Shown one piece after another: positions 14,955 to 20,565 of a stretch of 20,565 bases of DNA (position 1 is its first letter; every line of letters begins with the position of its first letter). A program made the translations under genes and the position numbers. Origin of the DNA: Algoriphagus sp. (GTDB lineage: Bacteria; Bacteroidota; Bacteroidia; Cytophagales; Cyclobacteriaceae); the NCBI GenBank assembly GCA_023255285.1, contig JALRIY010000012.1, forward strand, positions 1 to 20,565. The letters run 5' to 3'. The notes beneath the pieces were generated by a model. The model was not told the origin of the DNA. It ran no database searches and was given only the letters and a program-made list of their open reading frames with translations.

Positions 14955-17171
14955 ATGATCCAAGCAGACGTAGAAGTAGAGCGCCAAGAAATATTAAAAC
15001 GGTATCGGAAGTTACTTCGTCAGGCCAAGCCGATTCTTAAGCCAGGAGATACTAAGCTGATTAAGAAGGCATTTACGATTTCATTGGAGGCTCACAAAGA
15101 CATGCGTCGAAAGTCTGGAGAGCCTTACATTTACCATCCATTGGAAGTTGCCCTCGTCTGCGTAGAGGAGATTGGTCTTGGAACTACATCTATAATTTCA
15201 GCTCTACTTCACGATGTAGTAGAGGATACCGACCTGGAGTTGGAGGATATTGACCGTGAATTTGGCACGAAGGTCATGACGATCATTGATGGGCTTACAA
15301 AAATTTCCGGTGTTTTTGATTACGGAAGCTCTCAGCAAGCGGAAAATTTCCGAAAAATGTTATTGACCCTTTCCGACGATGTACGGGTGATTTTGATCAA
15401 GTTGGCCGATCGACTGAACAACATGCGGACGTTAGGAAGTATGCCTCGAAATAAACAGCTGAAGATTGCTTCTGAGACCATGTATCTGTATGCTCCTTTG
15501 GCCCATCGTCTGGGCTTGTATACGATTAAGTCAGAGCTAGAGGATTTGTATCTCAAATACACAGATACGGATACGTATCGGGATATTGTTCAAAAGATAA
15601 ATGAATCGAAGAGTTACCGTAATAAGTTTATCAAAACTTTTATTCAACCGGTAGAGGAGGAATTGCTTCGACAGGGATTTCGCTTTACCATAAAGGGGCG
15701 TCCCAAATCAGTTTATTCAATTTACAATAAAATGAAAAACCAGGGCATCCCTTTCGAAGAGGTGTTTGATCTTTTTGCGGTTCGAATCATTCTTGATTCC
15801 GATTTGGAAAATGAAAAGGCTGATTGTTGGCAGGCGTATTCCATCGTTACAGATTTTTACCGTCCCAATCCCAATCGACTCAGGGATTGGATAAGCACCG
15901 CGCGCTCCAATGGGTACGAATCCCTGCATACTACGGTAATGAGCACCACTGGTCAATGGGTGGAAGTGCAAATCCGAACCAGCAGAATGAATGAAATTGC
16001 GGAGCGTGGGTATGCGGCACATTGGAAATATAAGGAAAGAGATGCCTCCGGAAAGTCTGGTCCTGGATTAGACGATTGGATCAATCAAGTACGCAGTATG
16101 CTTGAATCCAACGATGGCAATGCCATTGAATTTATGGATGATTTCAGAGGGAATTTGTTTAACGATGAAGTATTTGTTTTTACACCCAAAGGGGATTTGA
16201 AGGTGCTTCCTAAGGGGGCCTCTGCACTGGATTTTGCTTTTGAAATTCATACGATGGTAGGGGCCAAGTGTATTGGAGCCAAAGTCAATCAACGGTTGGT
16301 TCCGATTAGCTATCAATTGAAAAATGGAGACCAAGTTGAGATCCTTACATCAAGCAAACAAAAGCCCACTGAAGATTGGTTGCAACAAGTAGTTACTTCC
16401 CGAGCGAAGGCTAAGATTAAGGATGCGTTACGAGAAGAAAAGAAGTCATCTATTCTAGATGGAAGAGAGATTGTACAGCGCAAATTAAAATCCATGAAGT
16501 TGGAATTCTCCTCAGAGGTAATAGAGCAATTGAGGGCCTATTTTGAGCTGAAGACGGTCAATGAATTTTATTACCGGGTAGGTAGAGGAATCATTGATCC
16601 CACCTCAATAAAATCGTTTAAAGATTTTAAAGAGGGTCAAAAAAGTAAGTCTAAGTCCATTGAAAAGGTACAAGATGAGCCTTCATTTACACGAGAAATC
16701 AAAACGTTAAAAGGACCTGAGCATGATCAGCTACTAATCGGCGAGGACATGGATGTGGTCGATTATAATTTAGCCAAATGCTGTAATCCTATCGCTGGGG
16801 ATGATGTGTTTGGTTTTGTGACGATCAACGAGGGGATCAAAATTCATCGAACATCCTGCCCAAATGCTTTGGAATTGCTCTCCAATCATGGGAATCGGGT
16901 AATTAAGGCGCGCTGGACGAGTCAAAAAGAAATTGCTTTTTTAGCAGGGCTTCAAATCGTAGGAACAGATCGAGTAGGAATGATCAATGATTTGACTAAA
17001 CTGATTTCAAATGAACTTAAGGTTAACATGCGATCAATTACTGTAGATTCGGATGAAGGGATTTTTGAAGGAACGATTAAATTATATGTGAATAATACTG
17101 AGCATTTGGATCATTTGATTCAAAATCTTCAGCTCATCGAAGGGGTGATAAAAGTTTCTCGATTTGATTGA
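14955..17171 (+). CDS. Bifunctional (p)ppGpp synthetase/hydrolase (RelA/SpoT family)
   Basis: 738-residue long Rel protein that makes and degrades the stringent-response alarmone (p)ppGpp. The hydrolase domain has an intact HD site (His61, His86-Asp87, Glu90-Asp91 in LLHDVVEDTD), so hydrolysis is expected. The synthetase domain shows GRPKSVYSIYNKM (from 248), FDLFAVRII and GYESLHTTV. A TGS domain follows at about 404-465 (DEVFVFTPKGDLKVLPKGAS), then helical linkers, a CC-type zinc-finger segment (AKCCNP...HRTSCPNA) and a C-terminal ACT domain (about 665-738). The ATG at 14955 is the natural start. It is the only long Rel in the window and is followed by fur after 50 nt on the same strand. I cannot tell from motifs whether the synthetase or hydrolase dominates. 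Confidence 0.97.
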   Translation: MIQADVEVERQEILKRYRKLLRQAKPILKPGDTKLIKKAFTISLEAHKDMRRKSGEPYIYHPLEVALVCVEEIGLGTTSIISALLHDVVEDTDLELEDIDREFGTKVMTIIDGLTKISGVFDYGSSQQAENFRKMLLTLSDDVRVILIKLADRLNNMRTLGSMPRNKQLKIASETMYLYAPLAHRLGLYTIKSELEDLYLKYTDTDTYRDIVQKINESKSYRNKFIKTFIQPVEEELLRQGFRFTIKGRPKSVYSIYNKMKNQGIPFEEVFDLFAVRIILDSDLENEKADCWQAYSIVTDFYRPNPNRLRDWISTARSNGYESLHTTVMSTTGQWVEVQIRTSRMNEIAERGYAAHWKYKERDASGKSGPGLDDWINQVRSMLESNDGNAIEFMDDFRGNLFNDEVFVFTPKGDLKVLPKGASALDFAFEIHTMVGAKCIGAKVNQRLVPISYQLKNGDQVEILTSSKQKPTEDWLQQVVTSRAKAKIKDALREEKKSSILDGREIVQRKLKSMKLEFSSEVIEQLRAYFELKTVNEFYYRVGRGIIDPTSIKSFKDFKEGQKSKSKSIEKVQDEPSFTREIKTLKGPEHDQLLIGEDMDVVDYNLAKCCNPIAGDDVFGFVTINEGIKIHRTSCPNALELLSNHGNRVIKARWTSQKEIAFLAGLQIVGTDRVGMINDLTKLISNELKVNMRSITVDSDEGIFEGTIKLYVNNTEHLDHLIQNLQLIEGVIKVSRFD

Positions 17172-17197
17172 AAGTATCTTTTCACTGGAGTATCCGT

Positions 17198-17205
17198 TAT
17201 ATTTG
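17198..17205 (+). promoter_or_regulatory. fur promoter, -7 box
   Basis: TATATTTG is an exact TAnnTTTG, 16 bp before the fur ATG and downstream of the rel stop. No TTG lies at the standard -33 distance. It suggests that fur and the STAS gene can be transcribed independently of rel. Confidence 0.5.
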
Positions 17206-17221
17206 AAAAAAATCATCTCCC

Positions 17222-17686
17222 ATGGCGTTGAATTCCTCTCATTTTGAAGAAGTAAAAAAAATATTTACATCTTATTTAGAGACTCAAAAGCTCAGGAAAA
17301 CTCCTGAGCGGTATGCGATTTTAGAGGAAATTTACAGCCGAACAGGGCATTTTGATGTAGAAGGACTTTACATCAGCATGAAAAACAAAAACTACCGGGT
17401 GAGTAGAGCCACGGTTTACAACACCTTAGATTTATTGGTCGAATGTGATTTGGTTACCAAACATCAATTTGGCAAGAATCTGGCACAATTTGAAAAGTCT
17501 TACGGGTTTAAGCAGCACGACCATTTGATTTGTATAGATTGCAATAAAGTATTGGAGTTTTGTGACCCGAGAATACAAACTATTCAAACTACTGTTGCCG
17601 AGGTGTTGAATTTTCAGGTAGTCCACCATTCTTTAATCTTGTACGGAAACTGCAAGAAAGAAAATTGTCAAAACAAAGCGAGCTAA
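17222..17686 (+). CDS. Fur-family metal-responsive transcription regulator
   Basis: 154 residues. An N-terminal winged helix (recognition helix VSRATVYNTLDLL, about 60-72) is followed by the dimerisation/metal domain with HDH (99-101), CIDC (Cys104, Cys107) and a second Cys pair (Cys144, Cys149). The two Cys pairs fit the structural zinc site of Fur proteins. This is a cytoplasmic DNA-binding regulator, most likely of iron, but PerR- or Zur-type sensing cannot be excluded by eye. It has its own -7 box after rel, and the STAS gene begins 1 nt after its stop, so these two genes are clearly one unit. No Fur-box-like palindrome is evident around it. Confidence 0.93.
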   Translation: MALNSSHFEEVKKIFTSYLETQKLRKTPERYAILEEIYSRTGHFDVEGLYISMKNKNYRVSRATVYNTLDLLVECDLVTKHQFGKNLAQFEKSYGFKQHDHLICIDCNKVLEFCDPRIQTIQTTVAEVLNFQVVHHSLILYGNCKKENCQNKAS

Positions 17687-17687
17687 C

Positions 17688-18032
17688 ATGAGACTACAGT
17701 ATACTCAAAAAAAAGAGGCCACCCGTGTTTACATCTTTATGGAAGGAGATTTGATAGGGGATGAAGTAGGTCCAAGGATTGCAGAGCTTGTGAGTGATGC
17801 GTTGGAAGAAGGGATAAAAACAGTAATTATTGATTTGAAGCAGGTAAGGTATATTAGTTCTAGTGGCTTGGGCCTATTAATTACTTTACTCACAAAAATG
17901 AAGCAAGTTGACGGGGAGTTGCTATTAACTGCACCCTCAGAGCAAGTCAAGAAACTCTTGTTGATCACGAAATTAAACGGCATATTCAAGGTTTTGGACT
18001 CGGTGGAGCAGGTAGGATTCGCCGGTAATTGA
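17688..18032 (+). CDS. STAS-domain protein, anti-sigma factor antagonist type
   Basis: 114-residue single STAS domain. The VRYISSSGLGLLITLL segment (Ser57-Ser59) holds the site where SpoIIAA/RsbV proteins are phosphorylated by their partner kinase. Strand/helix order and length are as expected. By family knowledge it would bind an anti-sigma factor or similar kinase in a partner-switching module, but no kinase, phosphatase or sigma gene lies in this window, so its target is unknown. It begins 1 nt after fur and is almost surely cotranscribed and perhaps translationally coupled with it. Confidence 0.9.
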   Translation: MRLQYTQKKEATRVYIFMEGDLIGDEVGPRIAELVSDALEEGIKTVIIDLKQVRYISSSGLGLLITLLTKMKQVDGELLLTAPSEQVKKLLLITKLNGIFKVLDSVEQVGFAGN

Positions 18033-18167
18033 CTTCTTTTGGCGGATCTTTTTCAGTTCAATTTCACCTCCTAGCAGAATAAAAGTCTGCATTGTTTGGT
18101 TTTCTTTTGCCTTATCGCAAATTTCGGCCTTTAAAAATCACAAAAAAACACATAGAAATTGCATCAA

Positions 18168-19439
18168 ATGAAAATGGATGTATTGTTAGGCCTCCAATGG
18201 GGAGACGAAGGAAAGGGGAAAATTGTAGATGTGCTTGCTCCTCAATACGAGGTGGTTGCGCGTTTTCAAGGAGGCCCAAATGCGGGTCATACCCTGGAGT
18301 TTGATGGCATTAAGCATGTGCTACATCAAATACCATCTGGTATTTTTCGTTCTCAAATTCTGAATATCATTGGAAATGGGGTGGTTTTAGATCCGATCAT
18401 TCTCAAAAAAGAGATTGAAGCATTGGGAAAATTCTCAATTGATTACCGTAAAAATTTAGTTATTTCAAAGAAGGCAACGATCATCGTTCCTACGCATAAG
18501 CTTTTGGATGCTGCCTATGAGCAGTCAAAAGGAGATAAAAAGATTGGGTCTACCTTGAAAGGAATCGGTCCTACCTACCAAGATAAAATTGGTCGATCTG
18601 CACTCCGGATAGGGGATGTTCTTAGCCCTGACTTTAAGGAAAAATATGCAGTGCTATTAGGCAAGCATAAGTCAACGCTTTCGTTTTACAACTATCCATT
18701 GGATGCTTTGGAAGAGATGGAGCGTCAATTTTTTGAGGCCATTGAATTTGTTAAAACGCTTCCGCTTATTGATAGTGAATACACCGTTAATGATGCGTTG
18801 AAGGAAAATAAACGAATTTTGGCTGAGGGAGCACAGGGTTCGCTACTAGATATTGACTTTGGTAGCTATCCCTTTGTGACGAGTTCCAACACCATGACGG
18901 CTGGAGCTTGCACCGGTTTAGGGGTAGCTCCTTCTAAAATTGGGGAGGTTTTTGGAATATTTAAAGCCTATTGTACGCGAGTAGGATCTGGCCCTTTTCC
19001 TACGGAATTGATGGATAGCACAGGGGAGGAGATGCGTAAAGAAGGGAATGAATTTGGAAGTACCACTGGCCGTCCTAGACGATGTGGATGGTTGGATCTG
19101 CCGGCATTGAAGTATTCTATTATGATCAATGGGGTCACTCAGTTGTTCATGATGAAGGCGGATGTGCTCAATATTTTTGAAGAGATCAAGGTGTGTACAG
19201 CCTACGAACTGCCTTCTGGAGAGCAGATTGAAAAGTTACCTTTTGAAATCAATGAACTTGATATCAAACCAGTATACAAGACGATGAAGGGATGGTATTG
19301 TACTTTGGATGGGGTGAATACCTACGAGGAATTTCCGACGGCTTTGAAGGATTACGTAACCTATCTGGAAAAGGAGCTGCATGTACCCATCAAGTTGGTA
19401 TCTGTTGGACCAGACCGTACACAAACTATTTTGCGTTAA
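18168..19439 (+). CDS. purA: Adenylosuccinate synthetase
   Basis: Catalyses GTP-dependent joining of IMP and aspartate, the first committed step to AMP. The P-loop GDEGKGK (12-18, catalytic Asp13), GPNAGHT with His41, the IMP-site TSSNTMTAGA, and GRPRRCGWLDLPALKYS are all present; 423 residues is normal. I chose the ATG at 18168 (MKMDVLLGLQW); the ATG at 18174 is an equally reasonable alternative, while the TTG at 18159 is unlikely. The 135-bp gap to the STAS gene has only weak promoter candidates (TTTG at 18095 and a poor -7). PurA is inhibited by (p)ppGpp in several bacteria, which makes the nearby rel gene notable. A strong terminator follows. Confidence 0.98.
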   Translation: MKMDVLLGLQWGDEGKGKIVDVLAPQYEVVARFQGGPNAGHTLEFDGIKHVLHQIPSGIFRSQILNIIGNGVVLDPIILKKEIEALGKFSIDYRKNLVISKKATIIVPTHKLLDAAYEQSKGDKKIGSTLKGIGPTYQDKIGRSALRIGDVLSPDFKEKYAVLLGKHKSTLSFYNYPLDALEEMERQFFEAIEFVKTLPLIDSEYTVNDALKENKRILAEGAQGSLLDIDFGSYPFVTSSNTMTAGACTGLGVAPSKIGEVFGIFKAYCTRVGSGPFPTELMDSTGEEMRKEGNEFGSTTGRPRRCGWLDLPALKYSIMINGVTQLFMMKADVLNIFEEIKVCTAYELPSGEQIEKLPFEINELDIKPVYKTMKGWYCTLDGVNTYEEFPTALKDYVTYLEKELHVPIKLVSVGPDRTQTILR

Positions 19440-19458
19440 AAAAAATACATCCCGAATG

Positions 19459-19497
19459 AAAAGCTCTAGGCCTTAACATGCCAAGAGCTTTTTTTTT
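19459..19497 (+). terminator. Rho-independent terminator of purA
   Basis: AAAAGCTCT (19459-19467) pairs with AGAGCTTTT (19484-19492). Inside it, after an A-A mismatch, GGC (19469-19471) pairs with GCC (19480-19482). The T-run extends to 19497. It starts 19 nt after the purA stop. Confidence 0.9.
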
Positions 19498-19537
19498 AGA
19501 CCTTACTTCTGTTATTTAGGGTTTTATCTGTGGGCTT

Positions 19538-20565
19538 GTGAAGCAAATCTTCAATTTTATTTTTGTATGCATGTTATTTGGGCCCCTGACCCAAGTTTGG
19601 GGACAAGTAGGGTTTCCGTATTGTGAGACCTTTCAAACACCAAATACGCAAGCTACTACTATTTTTGGGGGTGATGCGCGATTGACTGAAGGTGTTTTGC
19701 GTTTAACATCCAATCAACTAAATCAACGAGGTCATATTTATTTAGATATCCCTTTTCCATCTACCTATGGTTTGAAGGCGGAATTTGAATATTTCAGTTA
19801 TGGTGGAACAGGACAATTTTTAGCCGATGGATTAACAGTTTTTTTATTTGATGGGGATACACCCACCTTCAATGCGGGAGGATTTGGAGGATCATTAGGG
19901 TATGCTCCTCGTAACCAAGAGCCTGGGTTGTCCAATGCCTATTTAGGGATTGGGTTTGATGAATATGGAGGGTTTGGAACGAATCAAGAGGGTCGATTAG
20001 GCTCTTTCTCTGTGGTGGACCAAAATGGAAGAGCTCCAGATGCTATTGTACTTAGAGGACCTTCTAGTCAGGGTTATCCTTTTGTAGTAGGTAGGAGAAC
20101 GAATGAAGTGGGGGCTGATAAAGATGGGTTAAATGCAGGAGATCAATTTACGATAAGTTCTGGGGGCGCAGGGACCAGTAGGGTTACAGATCCTAGCTTA
20201 CCGGGTTACCGGAAAGTATTTTTGGAGTTACAACCCAATGTTAGTGGGCCCGGATTTTTCTTGAAGCTCACGATGGAGGTCACCACCGAACTCAATAAAC
20301 CTCGTATGGTGACTATTTTTGATGGTGCGTATCAGTTTCCTGCCCCAAAGAATTTAAAGATTGGGTTTTCAGGTTCTACAGGCGGAATGACAAACTTTCA
20401 CGAAATCCGAAATCTGATTGTGGAAGTTGCGGCTGACGAGGCACTTCAAAATCCAGAAGGGGTAGATTTTACAGATAAAGCATCTTGTGCAGGGCAACTA
20501 AATCAATTTTACATCACCGACGAAGAAGTAAGCTTGCCCAATGAAAATAGTTCGATCCGCTGTTT
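19538..20565 (+). CDS. Secreted L-type lectin-like protein (partial, 3' end outside window)
   Basis: The plus-strand frame stays open from after a TAG at 19517 to the window end, giving 342 codons from a GTG at 19538. The GTG start yields a signal peptide (MKQIFNFIFVCMLFG..., cleavage near VWG/Q at residue 22). The rest looks like a bacterial legume-lectin/concanavalin-type beta-sandwich: ADGLTVFLFDGDT, GGFGGSLGYAP, LSNAYLGIGFDEYGGFG and a closing VTIFDGAYQF...KIGFSGSTGG are typical strands. A Cys-containing linker (ASCAGQLNQF) starts at about residue 314 and suggests a further domain. In Bacteroidota such proteins are often large adhesins exported by the type IX system, but the C-terminal sorting domain cannot be seen. 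It follows the purA terminator by 40 nt. Confidence 0.8.
   Translation, partial: MKQIFNFIFVCMLFGPLTQVWGQVGFPYCETFQTPNTQATTIFGGDARLTEGVLRLTSNQLNQRGHIYLDIPFPSTYGLKAEFEYFSYGGTGQFLADGLTVFLFDGDTPTFNAGGFGGSLGYAPRNQEPGLSNAYLGIGFDEYGGFGTNQEGRLGSFSVVDQNGRAPDAIVLRGPSSQGYPFVVGRRTNEVGADKDGLNAGDQFTISSGGAGTSRVTDPSLPGYRKVFLELQPNVSGPGFFLKLTMEVTTELNKPRMVTIFDGAYQFPAPKNLKIGFSGSTGGMTNFHEIRNLIVEVAADEALQNPEGVDFTDKASCAGQLNQFYITDEEVSLPNENSSIRC

Overview
The window reads as chromosomal DNA of a Bacteroidota bacterium, most likely Cytophagales and close to Cyclobacteriaceae/Algoriphagus. The family-level placement is inferred from the proteins and not proven. The main support is a set of perfect Bacteroidota-type -7 boxes (TAnnTTTG) in front of leuS, queE, queD, clpP, fur and a tRNA-Leu. 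A type IX secretion PorE-like protein, a large-insert LeuRS, a lectin-fold surface protein and a typical Bacteroidota glycosyltransferase agree with this. Most of the window is ordinary housekeeping DNA. I see no insertion sequence, prophage, CRISPR array or restriction system.

Layout: 1-567 holds the 5' part of a minus-strand glycosyltransferase gene. It is followed (on +) by the leuS terminator and leuS (minus). Divergent from leuS lie a secreted M20D amidohydrolase with an altered metal-site motif and a GNAT acetyltransferase (5209-5658). At 5831-6664 an AT-rich accessory patch carries a frameshifted Cys-rich lipoprotein gene and a two-helix membrane protein gene. Then come queE and a PorE-like OmpA/propeller gene 4 nt apart, a 321-bp spacer with a degenerate repeat and a palindromic putative operator, queD with its terminator, and lpxB. 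A shared bidirectional terminator separates lpxB from the minus-strand block tRNA-Leu(UAG) - tig - clpP - clpX. On the plus strand again are rel (bifunctional (p)ppGpp synthetase/hydrolase), fur, a STAS-domain gene, purA with its terminator, and the 5' part of a secreted L-type-lectin-like protein that runs off the window.

How the genes fit together: tig-clpP-clpX is the usual protein folding/degradation group, with clpP and clpX coupled by a TAATG overlap. queE and queD are two steps of 7-deazaguanine (queuosine) precursor synthesis, each behind its own promoter. rel, fur, STAS and purA form a co-directional group in which ppGpp metabolism sits beside purine synthesis. The PorE-like protein and the lectin-fold protein fit a cell-envelope/type IX secretion theme, but the lectin protein's C-terminus, where a sorting signal would be, lies outside the window.

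The spots most worth a second look are the frameshifted Cys-rich lipoprotein with its small membrane neighbour, the Cys-to-Glu change in the M20D metal motif, the 15-bp palindrome over the queD promoter region, and the terminator/promoter arrangements around tig and clpP. None of these amounts to a proven new system.
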